Below, one piece after another: positions 1 through 8,307 of a DNA stretch of 64,000 nt. This DNA comes from Cedecea colo. GTDB lineage: Bacteria; Pseudomonadota; Gammaproteobacteria; Enterobacterales; Enterobacteriaceae. The notes under the pieces are model-generated. The model made no database searches and was not told the DNA's origin. It saw nothing but the letters and a program-made list of their open reading frames with translations. The stretch is from assembly GCF_011808225.1 (NCBI RefSeq), contig NZ_SOYS01000005.1, forward strand, positions 202,386 to 266,385. Direction: 5' to 3'. How positions within the stretch are numbered: position 1 is the stretch's first letter; each line of letters opens with the position of its first letter. Both the position numbers and the translations under genes were made by a program.

Positions 1-1073
1 TGACCTTTGCGCTAGTTTGTGTGCTGTGGGTGGTTTACGGCTATACGCTGGCTTTTGGTACGGGCGGCAACTTCTTTGGCAACTTCGACTGGGTGATGCT
101 CAGGAATATTCAGTTAACCGCGCTGATGGGTTCTTTCTATCAGTATATTCACGTCGCGTTCCAGGGGTCGTTTGCCTGTATCACCGTAGGGCTGATTGTG
201 GGGGCGCTGGCCGAACGTATTAAATTCTCCGCCGTGCTGATCTTCGTGCTGGTCTGGCTGACGCTTTCCTACGTGCCGATTGCGCACATGGTCTGGGGCG
301 GCGGTCTGCTGGGGACACACGGTGCGATGGACTTCGCAGGCGGCACGGTTGTGCATATTAACGCCGCTGTAGCAGGCCTGGTGGGCGCTTATCTGGTCGG
401 CAAACGCGTAGGCTACGGCAAAGAAGCGTTCAAACCGCATAACCTGCCAATGGTCTTTATGGGCACGGCAATCCTCTATTTTGGCTGGTTCGGCTTCAAC
501 GCCGGCTCTGCAAGCTCCGCTAACGAAATCGCCGCGCTGGCCTTCGTGAATACGGTTGTCGCAACGGCGGCTGCGGTACTGGGTTGGATCTTTGGCGAGT
601 GGACGCTGCGGGGTAAACCTTCGCTGCTGGGCGCCTGTTCCGGGGCAATTGCAGGTCTGGTAGGGATCACCCCGGCTTGTGGTTATGTTGGTGTCGGCGG
701 CGCGCTGATTATCGGTATCGCTGCGGGCCTGGCTGGTTTGTGGGGCGTGACATTGCTGAAGAAATGGCTGCGTGTTGATGACCCTTGTGATGTATTCGGC
801 GTGCATGGCGTTTGCGGCATCGTTGGCTGCATTATGACGGGCATCTTTGCTGCGGCTTCACTGGGTGGCGTTGGCTATGCAGAAGGCGTGACCATGGGCC
901 ATCAGCTTCTGGTCCAGCTGGAAAGCATTGGCGTGACCATCGTATGGTCCGGCGTAGTGGCCTTTATCGGCTTTAAAATCGCTGACCTGACAGTTGGGCT
1001 GCGTGTACCAGAAGAGCAGGAACGCGAAGGGCTGGATGTGAATAGCCATGGCGAGAACGCTTACAACGCTTAA
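1..1073 (+). CDS. amtB: Ammonium channel AmtB (5'-truncated by window edge)
   Basis: Inner-membrane trimeric channel that conducts ammonium/ammonia, normally gated by the PII protein GlnK. About 356 C-terminal residues are present; the E. coli protein has 428, so the signal peptide and first helices lie outside the window. The reading frame is open from base 3. Both pore histidines are visible, in GGTVVHINAAVAG and DVFGVHGVCGIVG, as is the pore segment YFGWFGFNAGSAS. Repeated hydrophobic segments agree with a polytopic protein. glnK should lie just upstream, outside the window. The gene ends in a G/C-rich palindromic repeat. Identification is by recognition of the family and of the amtB-tesB order. 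Confidence 0.97.
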   Translation, partial: TFALVCVLWVVYGYTLAFGTGGNFFGNFDWVMLRNIQLTALMGSFYQYIHVAFQGSFACITVGLIVGALAERIKFSAVLIFVLVWLTLSYVPIAHMVWGGGLLGTHGAMDFAGGTVVHINAAVAGLVGAYLVGKRVGYGKEAFKPHNLPMVFMGTAILYFGWFGFNAGSASSANEIAALAFVNTVVATAAAVLGWIFGEWTLRGKPSLLGACSGAIAGLVGITPACGYVGVGGALIIGIAAGLAGLWGVTLLKKWLRVDDPCDVFGVHGVCGIVGCIMTGIFAAASLGGVGYAEGVTMGHQLLVQLESIGVTIVWSGVVAFIGFKIADLTVGLRVPEEQEREGLDVNSHGENAYNA

Positions 1074-1079
1074 CGATTT

Positions 1080-1225
1080 CTCCCCTCGCCCTGACCCTCT
1101 CCCCAAAGGGGCGAGGGAATAAATTGTGGTCTCTTGTCCTTCTGCCCAAAGAGGGAAGGGCACGGAACAGATTGTGTTCTTTTCCGCCCTCTCCCGTTCA
1201 GGGAGAGGTCCGGGGTGAGGGTCAA
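1080..1225. repeat. G/C-rich intergenic palindromic repeat, CCCTCTCCC family, copy 1
   Basis: Between the convergent amtB and tesB genes. The left part contains CCCTCGCCCTGACCCTCTCC and the right part a facing arm with GGGAGAGG and GGGGTGAGGG, so the whole region can fold into a long stem with internal hairpins. Related CCCTCTCCC/GGGAGAGG arms recur near 9590-9675, 29048-29075, 32315-32403 and 42518-42545. Probably a bidirectional terminator or REP-like element; no coding sequence is seen in it. Confidence 0.6.
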
Positions 1226-1227
1226 TA

Positions 1228-2088
1228 CTATCCCCGCTGACGCATTACCCCTTCCTGCACCGTCGAAGCAACCAGCAAGCCATCCTGGTTATAAAACTCA
1301 CCGCGCACAAAACCACGCGCGCTTGATGCTGACGTGCTTTCCACGCTGTAAAGCAGCCATTCGTTCATGTCAAACGGACGGTGGAACCACATAGAATGGT
1401 CGATTGTCGCAACCTGCATGCCCGGCTCCAGGAAGCCGATACCGTGCGGCTGGAGGGCGGTTGGCAGGAAGTTAAAATCTGAAGCGTAGCCCAGCAGATA
1501 TTGATGCACCCGCAGGTCGTCCGGCATTTTGCCATTGGCTCGCAGCCACGTCTGGCGGGCTGGCTCTGCCTGATGCCCTTTGAGCGGGTTGTGAAACTCA
1601 ACCGGACGAATCTCCAGCGGCTTTTCGCACAGGAATTTTTCTTTTACCTGCGGCGGGAGGAATTTTTCGAAAGAACGCGCAATATCCGTTTCTGACATCA
1701 GCCCATCAGGCGAAGGGGCCTGCGGCATGGTTTTTTGATGCTCAAAGCCCGATTCTGGCGCCTGGAAAGAGGCGGTCATGTAGAAAATAGGTTTGCCGTT
1801 CTGTACGGCGGCGACGCGGCGAGCGCTAAAACTTTTGCCGTCGCGCAGCGTTTCAACGTCGTAAACGATAGGTTTCAGGCTATCGCCGGGACGCAGGAAA
1901 TAGCTGTGGAAGGAGTGCACCAGGCGTTCTGCCGGGACGGTTTCTTTGGCGGCATATAGCGCCTGCCCCACCACCTGCCCTCCGAATACCTGGCGTAAAC
2001 CTAAGTCCTCGCTCTGGCCCCGAAACAAACCTTCTTCAATCTTTTCCAGATTGAGTAAAGCCAATAAATTGCTGAGCGCCTGACTCAT
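1228..2088 (-). CDS. tesB: Acyl-CoA thioesterase II TesB
   Basis: Cytoplasmic enzyme that hydrolyses medium- and long-chain acyl-CoA to free fatty acid and CoA. The protein is 286 residues, the same length as E. coli TesB, with two hot-dog domains. The catalytic region is visible as [11 protein letters not shown] near residue 200 (Asp) and the terminal [12 protein letters not shown] (Gln), consistent with the Asp-Thr-Gln triad known for the family. The ATG is preceded by GAGGATGTTCT, an acceptable ribosome binding site. It is convergent with amtB and divergent from ybaY, the usual enterobacterial arrangement. Confidence 0.97.
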   Translation of the reverse strand: MSQALSNLLALLNLEKIEEGLFRGQSEDLGLRQVFGGQVVGQALYAAKETVPAERLVHSFHSYFLRPGDSLKPIVYDVETLRDGKSFSARRVAAVQNGKPIFYMTASFQAPESGFEHQKTMPQAPSPDGLMSETDIARSFEKFLPPQVKEKFLCEKPLEIRPVEFHNPLKGHQAEPARQTWLRANGKMPDDLRVHQYLLGYASDFNFLPTALQPHGIGFLEPGMQVATIDHSMWFHRPFDMNEWLLYSVESTSASSARGFVRGEFYNQDGLLVASTVQEGVMRQRG

Positions 2089-2304
2089 AGAACATCCTCG
2101 ATAAAGCGGTAATCCGCGCGTTAGTCGCCTGATTATAACATGTTATCAACATCAATCGAGCACTGGCCCGACCTGATAGCAAAGGCCGCTCCAGGCAAAA
2201 TTCAGTGACATGTGCCACACTTAGCGTGATAAACGTGTTTTAACCACACATTACTTGTGGGACACAGCGCCCACCGGTGCATTGATAATAAGGAGAACAA
2301 ATCA

Positions 2305-2874
2305 ATGAAACTTGTGCATATGTTAAGTGGTTTAGCCGTCGCGGTAACGCTTGCGGGATGCGCGCAGAAATCTGCAGACATTCCAACGCCAGCGCCAGCC
2401 GCGTCTACGTCGGGGGCTACGGCTCAACCGGCAATTGCACAGCCATCTGTAACCGGTACGGCCTGGATTCGCCAGCGTATTGCGCTACCGCCGGACGCGG
2501 TGTTGACCGTAACCTTGTCTGATGCTTCGCTTGCTGATGCCCCGTCCAGAGTTCTGGCGCAGAAGGTGGCCCGCACCGAAGGTAAGCAGTCACCGTTCAG
2601 CTTTGTACTGCCGTTCAACCCGGCAGATATCCAGCCTAACGCACGCATTATTCTGAGTGCTGCGATCACGGTAAATGATAAATTGATGTTTATTACCGAT
2701 ACGGTGAAACCGGTAATCAATCAGGGTGGCACAAAAGCGGATCTGACACTGGTTCCGGTTCAACAAACTGCGGTACCGGTACAGCCGGGCGGTGGAGCGG
2801 TAACCACCGTGCCGTCGACGTCGCCGACGCAGGTGAACCCTTCATCTGCGATTCCCGCACCGACCACGTTCTGA
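2305..2874 (+). CDS. ybaY: YbaY family lipoprotein
   Basis: Predicted lipoprotein of 189 residues (E. coli YbaY is 190). The N-terminal signal ends in the lipobox LAGC, giving lipidated Cys19. The body carries the YbaY domain (about residues 50-150, from VTGTAWIRQRIALPPDAVLT), a beta-sandwich family of unknown function. The C-terminus is rich in Pro, Thr and Val and is probably disordered. The start at 2305 was chosen because AAGGAG stands ten bases upstream and gives a proper signal peptide. The ORF could be read back to 2257, but that would put 16 extra residues before the signal. A perfect hairpin terminator follows immediately. Confidence 0.95.
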   Translation: MKLVHMLSGLAVAVTLAGCAQKSADIPTPAPAASTSGATAQPAIAQPSVTGTAWIRQRIALPPDAVLTVTLSDASLADAPSRVLAQKVARTEGKQSPFSFVLPFNPADIQPNARIILSAAITVNDKLMFITDTVKPVINQGGTKADLTLVPVQQTAVPVQPGGGAVTTVPSTSPTQVNPSSAIPAPTTF

Positions 2875-2899
2875 TATGAAGCGCCTCACAGGAGGCGCT
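2874..2899 (+). terminator. Hairpin after ybaY, first of two identical copies
   Basis: Perfect 8-bp stem AGCGCCTC/GAGGCGCT with loop ACAG, starting at the ybaY stop codon. There is no long T-tract after it (TAAATATTC). The same 26 bases recur at 3019-3044. Confidence 0.75.
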
Positions 2900-3018
2900 A
2901 AATATTCTTAATAAGCTGTCGTTTTAAAGACGTTAATGCGGACGGATAAAAACAAAGGATGTCGTCTTCTGGTTTATCCCAAACGCCCGAAAACCGCGTT
3001 TTTCGGCGTTTGCCATTA

Positions 3019-3044
3019 ATATGAAGCGCCTCACAGGAGGCGCT
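3019..3044. terminator. Second copy of the ybaY hairpin, between ybaY and ybaZ
   Basis: Same 26-base hairpin as at 2874-2899, here followed by TTTTTAG on the plus strand, so this copy looks like the functional ybaY terminator. It also lies just past the ybaZ stop codon. The 119 bp between the two copies contain an A/T-rich stretch and a second hairpin (ACGCCCGAAAACC facing GTTTTTCGGCGT), and no gene. Confidence 0.75.
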
Positions 3045-3046
3045 TT

Positions 3047-3358
3047 TTAGTAGTGCCAGCGGTAGCGCTGCATATCAATATGCCCATCCCCGGAAACCAT
3101 AATCCCCTCGGACAACAGCGCTTCACGTTGACGTTGTAAATCAGGCCCTTTAAGAGAAATGACCCCGTGACGATTAACCACGCGATGCCAGGGTAGCTTG
3201 CTGCCTTCCGGCAAGCGCTTAAGCACGCCGCCAACCTGACGCGCCGCACGCGGCGAGCCCGCAAGCAAAGCAATATCCCCATAGGTCGTGACATGGCCTT
3301 GCGGGATAGCGGCAATAATCTGGTAAACCCGTTGTGGGAAAGAATCGTGATTATCCAT
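3047..3358 (-). CDS. ybaZ: Alkyltransferase-like protein Atl/YbaZ
   Basis: DNA-binding protein of the MGMT/Ogt fold that recognises O6-alkylguanine lesions and directs them to nucleotide excision repair. The protein has 103 residues. The reactive Cys of true alkyltransferases is replaced by Trp in the PWHRVVN motif, the hallmark of ATL proteins, so it cannot act as a suicide methyltransferase. The helix-turn-helix and arginine finger region GSPRAARQVGG is present. The E. coli annotation is about 26 residues longer at the N-terminus; here no upstream in-frame start with a good ribosome binding site was seen. Confidence 0.95.
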   Translation of the reverse strand: MDNHDSFPQRVYQIIAAIPQGHVTTYGDIALLAGSPRAARQVGGVLKRLPEGSKLPWHRVVNRHGVISLKGPDLQRQREALLSEGIMVSGDGHIDMQRYRWHY

Positions 3359-3523
3359 AGTTTGACCCTCAAAACGGCATTGCTAAGCATAAGGGGTCGC
3401 TGTACCCGGAGCCAGGAAAAACTCCGGCTGCGCAAGAAACCAACACCTGACCGCCAGCGGCTTGCAATTGCCCGGAGCAACATGGATAATGCGCCAGCGC
3501 GTCAGGTAACTGGCGCTCTCAAT

Positions 3524-3637
3524 GGGGGCTCTGTTGGTTCTCCCGCAACACTAACTTGTGAACTCGGTCAGATCCGGAAGGAAGCAGCCGCAGCAGGTGA
3601 CGTGTGTGCCGGGATGTAGCTGGCAGGGCCCCCACCC
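3524..3637 (+). ncRNA. ffs: Signal recognition particle 4.5S RNA
   Basis: A 114-base stretch begins GGGGGCTCTGTTGGTTCTCC and ends GGCAGGGCCCCCACCC, so the two ends pair in a long hairpin. The conserved tip with the GGAA tetraloop and asymmetric loop is visible in GGTCAGATCCGGAAGGAAGC and the facing GTGTGCCGGGATGTAGC. Size and both ends match E. coli ffs, and the position downstream of ybaZ is conserved. The RNA binds Ffh to target nascent membrane proteins. Confidence 0.97.
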
Positions 3638-3995
3638 AATTCTGGCTTGCCATCTCATATCCCAAACTGCCTGCTGACTAAAAACAGCCTTAGCGCGTTT
3701 TATTTTCCGAACCCCACGCTGAACCTTGCACGCCCTGCATTACCGGTACAGGGAGAGAGGCACGCTAGCCGGGCTGATTACCCTTGCCACGGCTGTTTTC
3801 CTGCTATCTGGCAGCCAGGGCGTTTCCTGGCTCACGCTGGGAATGGGCTTTCATATAGAATGAGCTGGCGGCTGAGCGCCTTCACGCTGGCCTTCATTCC
3901 CACTCTGCTGCTGCCGTATATTGCTATAAGTCTGGCCGCGCAGCGGGTCTCGCCAGGAAAAAGCGTTTTTCAGGCGGCCCGCCATTAATACAATG
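3638..3995 (+). other. Possible split small membrane-protein gene after ffs
   Basis: No intact recognised gene lies in these 358 bases. Two short plus-strand reading frames are hydrophobic and overlap by ATGA at 3860-3863. One runs 3726-3863 from a TTG (45 codons, with a segment like LAGLITLATAVFLLSG). The other runs 3860-3988 (42 codons, MSWRLSAFTLAFIPTLLLPY). They could be translationally coupled, or be one two-helix protein broken by a frameshift. A longer frame from 3647 exists but its first 70 residues do not look protein-like. I recognise no family. Confidence 0.25.
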
Positions 3996-4628
3996 TTATT
4001 GCACAGCGCTGGTTAGCTCTGGCTTGAGCTCCGGTTGCTTATCACGCTTCATAAACTCCAGGGTGACAAGGAATAATCCGACCATAAACGGGCTTTCATA
4101 CAGCTCTTCCATTAAGTCTCTATACCGCGGATCATGCACGAATAAAGAAGCGAGCAGGCGATGATGCTCAACCGTATCAGAAATCAAAAAAGTACAGGTA
4201 GTAACGGCCATTAACCATAACGGAACGGGCTCTTCGCGTAACCGGCGATAAATCTCTTTACGTAACGGTTTGGACAGAAGGGATAAAACTAAACAGCCTA
4301 TCAATAATACGGAAATGACCTTAAATAAAACATGGGGATATTCAGGGAAGTAAACTCGTCCCCAATTGGTACTCCTGCCCAGTAACACCAGCCACCACAA
4401 TACTGCCCATAACCAAAACTGCTTTTCTCCCTCAGGCCGTGATAACGGCTTGATATACCACGCGGTAAACAACGCAACAAACAGCAGCCATAATGCCTGT
4501 CCATTTTCAATATACGTAACAACAACCCCATTAAGCAGAGGAAAATGCCAGTTGGCAGCAAAGGGAAAAATAATGGAAATAATGCAGAGTAAAACGGTAG
4601 AACGGGTTAAGCCTGTATCAAATTTCAT
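3996..4628 (-). CDS. Hypothetical multi-pass inner-membrane protein
   Basis: A 210-residue protein that I do not recognise. It has about five hydrophobic segments (for example STVLLCIISIIFPFA, LWLLFVALFTAWYI, WLWAVLWWLVLLG, VISVLLIGCLVLSLL, PLWLMAVTTCTFLI). It ends in a charged tail, EFMKRDKQPELKPEL. Tryptophan-rich helices and basic loops fit an inner-membrane protein. Base composition is lower in G+C than the flanking core genes, which suggests acquisition. It stands alone, about 160 bp from the next gene. Confidence 0.6.
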   Translation of the reverse strand: MKFDTGLTRSTVLLCIISIIFPFAANWHFPLLNGVVVTYIENGQALWLLFVALFTAWYIKPLSRPEGEKQFWLWAVLWWLVLLGRSTNWGRVYFPEYPHVLFKVISVLLIGCLVLSLLSKPLRKEIYRRLREEPVPLWLMAVTTCTFLISDTVEHHRLLASLFVHDPRYRDLMEELYESPFMVGLFLVTLEFMKRDKQPELKPELTSAVQ

Positions 4629-4797
4629 ACAATAATAGCCGGGTTAACGATCGGCATTCGATCATAAATGTAAAATCGGATGGGATCTGGTTGAAATTGA
4701 AGGGAAAAAGTACGCCAGGAAGTTAAAGATTAAGATAAAAAATCATTGCACTAAGCGCGAGCTAAGAACCTCCGGCTGCTATACATTCAGGATAAAG

Positions 4798-5172
4798 CTA
4801 TCCGTCCTGTAGGTACCTGAAGAGAAAGCGCCCTATTTCATAAGTAGTAAAACCTGTATCAAGCTCGCTTTCAGGCATACCTATAGCGTTGCCAGCCTCG
4901 ATGAGTATCTTCTTCATATTGCTGGCTTTAATCCCGTCTCTGGTGACCAGGATCTTCCCCTTGGGCAGCTTATGGATCACATAATCTTTGAAGCGATGCG
5001 AATCATTACCGTCTGACAATACAAGATCTTGTCCGAGTAACAATTTAAGCGACTTATTTTCATCGATCAGATTTAGAACCACATCATCAACCGTCATCCC
5101 AAAGTCATTAACGCACAGCTTCAGGCTTTCAATAGTTGATTTTTTTAATGTAATCTCGCAAAACTCGCTCAA
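4798..5172 (-). CDS. Hypothetical small cytoplasmic protein
   Basis: An unrecognised protein of about 124 residues. I start it at TTG 5172 because GAGGGAG stands at the right distance upstream. The ATG at 5292 would add 40 residues but has no ribosome binding site, and the DNA between is A/T-rich and promoter-like. Recognisable texture: a helical N-terminal part (TIESLKLCVNDFGMTVDDVV) and a basic stretch KLPKGKILVTRDGIKASNMK. No membrane segment or known motif. A/T-rich composition and isolation suggest horizontal origin. Confidence 0.5.
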   Translation of the reverse strand: MSEFCEITLKKSTIESLKLCVNDFGMTVDDVVLNLIDENKSLKLLLGQDLVLSDGNDSHRFKDYVIHKLPKGKILVTRDGIKASNMKKILIEAGNAIGMPESELDTGFTTYEIGRFLFRYLQDG

Positions 5173-5292
5173 ACAATCTCCCTCGCCCTGTTGGAAATGA
5201 GAGGCATAATACAAAAAAATAAAAATAATACAATTTTTTAAGTATTGAACAATGTGTTTATGTATTAGTTGGCAGGGTAAAGGCTTTCTCAT

Positions 5293-5731
5293 TAGCGTGC
5301 GTGGGGCAGCCTTATAAATAGTGCGTCCCGGCTGCTTATATTGCTTTGAAAAATAAAGGTTATCAGTGACGCCAGGCCTTCACCCAATTCCGGCTGGCCG
5401 CAAGCCTGTCTTCTGCATCTTTCGGAACATCTCGTTACACTCTCCGCTGCCCTGGCTATACCGGCACAGCCGACAGGCAAGAAACGGACCTGTGAGGTTA
5501 GTTCAATACGCTGATTCTATTCTTAGCAAGGGAGCGGTGGTGAGATAAATTGGTAACGTTTCCTGATGTTGTTAAAGCCCGCATGAAAAATGTAATTACT
5601 TGAGGAAGTGAGAAGATAATAAGCGAGCGGGTTTATTGCGAATCCTCGCTGCTGAAGGTTTTTATGCTGGGATATCAGCGCTTCATTGATACGCGCGGTG
5701 GGCCTGACGTAATACATTTACCGCGCTGCCG
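5293..5731. other. Intergenic region with no supported gene
   Basis: 439 bases between the hypothetical gene and the MocR-type regulator gene. Short open frames exist on both strands (for example 5523-5717, minus) but none has a ribosome binding site or protein-like composition. No repeat or recognisable remnant was seen. Confidence 0.4.
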
Positions 5732-7162
5732 CTAAACCGTTAGCCCGCGTTCGACATACCCCCGGTTTTGCGTCACCTGTTGCCAGACAGGCTGGAGACG
5801 TTCGAGCGCGATGCGCATTTGCGTGGGCTCCAGAGTAAAAGGTAAGCGCAGGTAACGCTCGAACGCGCCTTCTGTGCCAAAGCGCGGGCCTGCGCCGATG
5901 CGAATGCCGATGGATTCGGCGCTGGCGGCGAAGAGGGTTGCCAGCGGTTTTGGTAATTCAATCCACAAGGATAAACCGCCCTCCGGCACGGTGGTGATTT
6001 GCCAGTCGGGGAATAATTCTCTTAGGGTTGCGGAGCAGGCATCCCTTTGTTCCCGCAGCATTTTCCTGCGCTGCGGCAGGAAATTATCGGCCGTGTTGAA
6101 CAGGCTAATCGTCGCCAGTTGCTCAAGAAGAGGGGAGCCTAAATCAAGCGAATTTCGCACCTGAATCAGTGAGGCGATGGTGCGCGAAGAAGCCCGAATC
6201 CACCCCAGGCGCAAACCGCCCCAGAAGCTTTTTCCGGCCGAGCCAAGCGTGATTACGTTATCCGCCTTATCAAAAGCGGCGAGCGGTGGCGGGGGAGGCG
6301 CGTCAAACCATAAATCCGCCATGGTTTCATCCACTACGATTGCCGTGCGGTTCCGGGCGGCTATTTCCGCCACGATTGCACGGGTAGCGGCATCCATGCA
6401 GCGCCCGGTGGGGTTATGAAAGTCCGGAAGCAGGTAAGCCAGACGAGGTGAGGTCTGGGCGATGGTTGCAGCCAGGCCATCCGTATCCCAGCCCTGTTCC
6501 GGCAGACTGACCGAAACCGGACGGCAGGAGGCGCCTTTAATCGCGGCTAACGCCATCGGATAGGTTGGATGGTCGATGACCACTCTGTCACCGGGGCCGG
6601 TCAGCAGCCGCAGAACCAGACTAAACCCGCTTACCGCGCCGTTCACCACCATGATCTGCTCCGCCGTGGTCGGTAAGCCACGGGCTGCATAACGCCGGGC
6701 GATCGCTTCGCGAAGCTCCGGTATTCCTCGCTGATCGTAACCCGTGGAACTGAGATGCTCGGGTAACGCCATTAACGCGCTGGTATAAGCCTGATGGATC
6801 TCCGGGCCTGCGGATAGCGCAGCAGTTGACAGATCCAGTACCGGGGCAACACCGGGCACTGGCGAAGTGGAGAAGCCGCCTTCCGGGAGGATAGTCGTAG
6901 AGCCTGAGCCGTGGCGGCTGAGTAAATAGCCCTCTTCCCGCAGTTGCCCCAGCGCCGCGGCAACGGTCGTTCTGCTTACGCCAAGCGCGGCCGCCAGCTC
7001 GCGTTCGCCGGGCAGGCGGCTTTCCAGCGGCAACCTGCCATCAAGGATCAACAAACGTAACCCATCCGCAAGCTGACGATAAACCGGCGTGCGGGAAAGC
7101 GTCTGCTGCCAGTGTCCCAAAAGTTTGATAAGTGAGGAGGCCCCCGTTCTGCGCCTTGTCAT
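5732..7162 (-). CDS. MocR/PdxR-type regulator, YczR-like
   Basis: A 476-residue regulator with an N-terminal GntR-type winged helix (about residues 25-95; PVYRQLADGLRLLILDGRLP and ALGVSRTTVAAALGQLREEG) fused to a fold-type I aminotransferase domain. The PLP-binding lysine lies in LGSAGKSFWGGLRLGW, so the effector is probably PLP or a PLP adduct. It is divergent from a YczE-family membrane protein gene; MocR proteins paired with yczE are known as YczR. The shared 85-bp spacer carries repeated GTCCA half-sites. It probably controls the neighbouring membrane protein and itself; the physiological signal is unknown. Confidence 0.88.
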   Translation of the reverse strand: MTRRRTGASSLIKLLGHWQQTLSRTPVYRQLADGLRLLILDGRLPLESRLPGERELAAALGVSRTTVAAALGQLREEGYLLSRHGSGSTTILPEGGFSTSPVPGVAPVLDLSTAALSAGPEIHQAYTSALMALPEHLSSTGYDQRGIPELREAIARRYAARGLPTTAEQIMVVNGAVSGFSLVLRLLTGPGDRVVIDHPTYPMALAAIKGASCRPVSVSLPEQGWDTDGLAATIAQTSPRLAYLLPDFHNPTGRCMDAATRAIVAEIAARNRTAIVVDETMADLWFDAPPPPPLAAFDKADNVITLGSAGKSFWGGLRLGWIRASSRTIASLIQVRNSLDLGSPLLEQLATISLFNTADNFLPQRRKMLREQRDACSATLRELFPDWQITTVPEGGLSLWIELPKPLATLFAASAESIGIRIGAGPRFGTEGAFERYLRLPFTLEPTQMRIALERLQPVWQQVTQNRGYVERGLTV

Positions 7163-7164
7163 AA

Positions 7165-7210
7165 CAGTCCACTTTGTGATAACTGGACCTTAATAATCAG
7201 TCCATTTTGT
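7165..7210. promoter_or_regulatory. Probable YczR operator: two direct repeats and one inverted half-site
   Basis: CAGTCCACTTTGT at 7165-7177 and CAGTCCATTTTGT at 7198-7210 are direct repeats 33 bp apart, about three helical turns. An inverted TGGAC half-site lies at 7184-7188 between them. This direct-plus-inverted layout is typical of MocR-family binding sites. Assignment to this regulator is inferred from position. Confidence 0.65.
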
Positions 7211-7247
7211 CGGAAAGTATAGTCACAACGAACGGGTGAGGTGGAAA

Positions 7248-7865
7248 ATGATGACGCGTCGATTAATACAGCTATACATCGGGCTGGTGCTGTACGGGGT
7301 ATCGACGGCGATGTTTGTTCGCGCCGATCTGGGAGCGGATCCGTGGAACGTTTTTCATCTCGGCGTGGCAAAAATCTTTTCTCTTAATATCGGCATGGTG
7401 ATAATTCTGGTTGGCGCGCTGGTGCTGCTGCTGTGGATCCCTCTGCGGCAGCGTCCGGGCCTCGGCACTGTCAGCAATGTTATCGTGATTGGGCTGGCGG
7501 CAGATGTGGCGCTGGCGCTGATGCCGCCGCTGGAATCGCTGATTGCGCGCAGCATCCTGCTTGTTTCTGCCGTAGTGGTGAATGCCGTAGCCACGGGCAT
7601 GTACATTGGGGCAGGCTTTGGCGCTGGCCCGCGAGACGGCTTAATGACCGGCATCAACGCCCGCACCGGCTGGTCAGTACGCAGCGTGCGTACCGCAATC
7701 GAACTGACGGTACTGTTTGCAGGCTGGATGATGGGCGGCACGCTGGGCGTGGGAACGGTACTTTATGCACTCGCCATTGGCCCGCTGATCCAGCTATGCC
7801 TGCCGTGGTTTCGTGTAACCGTTCGCCGCGAAAAGCCGCAGACCGGGACAACGGTAGAGCCATAG
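7248..7865 (+). CDS. YczE/YitT-family membrane protein
   Basis: An integral membrane protein of about 205 residues with five hydrophobic segments and the family signatures RADLGADPWNVFHLG near the N-terminus and GAGFGAGPRDGLMTG in the middle. The function of the family is not established; it is commonly encoded next to MocR regulators. The start was chosen at ATG 7248 (or the next codon, 7251) because GAGGTGG lies just upstream; a GTG at 7236 is in frame but unsupported. Expression is probably controlled by the divergent YczR-like protein through the operator at 7165-7210. Confidence 0.82.
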   Translation: MMTRRLIQLYIGLVLYGVSTAMFVRADLGADPWNVFHLGVAKIFSLNIGMVIILVGALVLLLWIPLRQRPGLGTVSNVIVIGLAADVALALMPPLESLIARSILLVSAVVVNAVATGMYIGAGFGAGPRDGLMTGINARTGWSVRSVRTAIELTVLFAGWMMGGTLGVGTVLYALAIGPLIQLCLPWFRVTVRREKPQTGTTVEP

Positions 7866-7912
7866 ATGTGAAGCCGTGTTAAATCTGAACCACAGCCCGC
7901 TAAGGAGACACC

Positions 7913-8231
7913 GTGGTCCGTTACCCGATAAAACAATAATTCTGGCGTGATGCCGCGCTGCCGTGGCTTGAGGTCAGAAACGTGCTGGACGGGCGCGGCG
8001 TTTGCTATGCGCCGCATACTCACGAAACCTTTTCTATTGGCGCGGTAGTGGCGGGCGCCAGCACGTATCTTAACGAGAAAACGCCGCTTGCATGCCGCCC
8101 GTGAACGCCTCAAACGAGGCGATGCGTTGCCCGCTGGTTTCGCCGATCGGGCGCATTTCCAGCGCGCCTTTAAGCAGTACCCTTATTTATCGGGCAGCCA
8201 GCGTGCCACGCCGGGCCAGATATGGTATTGA
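7913..8231 (+). pseudogene. Gutted AraC-family regulator
   Basis: A start-like GTG at 7913 follows AAGGAG but meets a stop at codon 9 (TAA, 7937). The frame then continues as a clear AraC N-terminal cupin segment (WLEVRNVLDGRGVCYAPHTH then ETFSIGAVVAG) up to about 8090. There it joins, one frame off, the very end of an AraC DNA-binding domain (ARERLKRGDALP, GFADRAHFQRAFK, ATPGQ) ending at TGA 8229. About 180 codons, including the first helix-turn-helix, are missing between the two parts. It therefore carries a nonsense mutation plus a large frameshifting internal deletion. Confidence 0.82.
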
Positions 8232-8307
8232 ACAAAATAATTATGGCGCGCTTTTGCCGCGCTACCCTTTTCTTTCTGAAAGAAAAAATCCCGTCGATGA
8301 GGTTAAA

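Noticed and set aside
114..806. 230-codon open frame antisense to amtB
   Set aside because: amtB is unmistakable on the plus strand. The antisense product is Arg/His/Gln-rich and resembles no protein.
3647..3988. 113-codon ORF after ffs as one gene
   Set aside because: The first 70 codons are not protein-like and there is no ribosome binding site. Only the last 42 codons look like a membrane segment.
5523..5717. 64-codon ORF in the gap before the MocR-type regulator gene
   Set aside because: No start signal, no recognisable domain, and composition like its non-coding surroundings.
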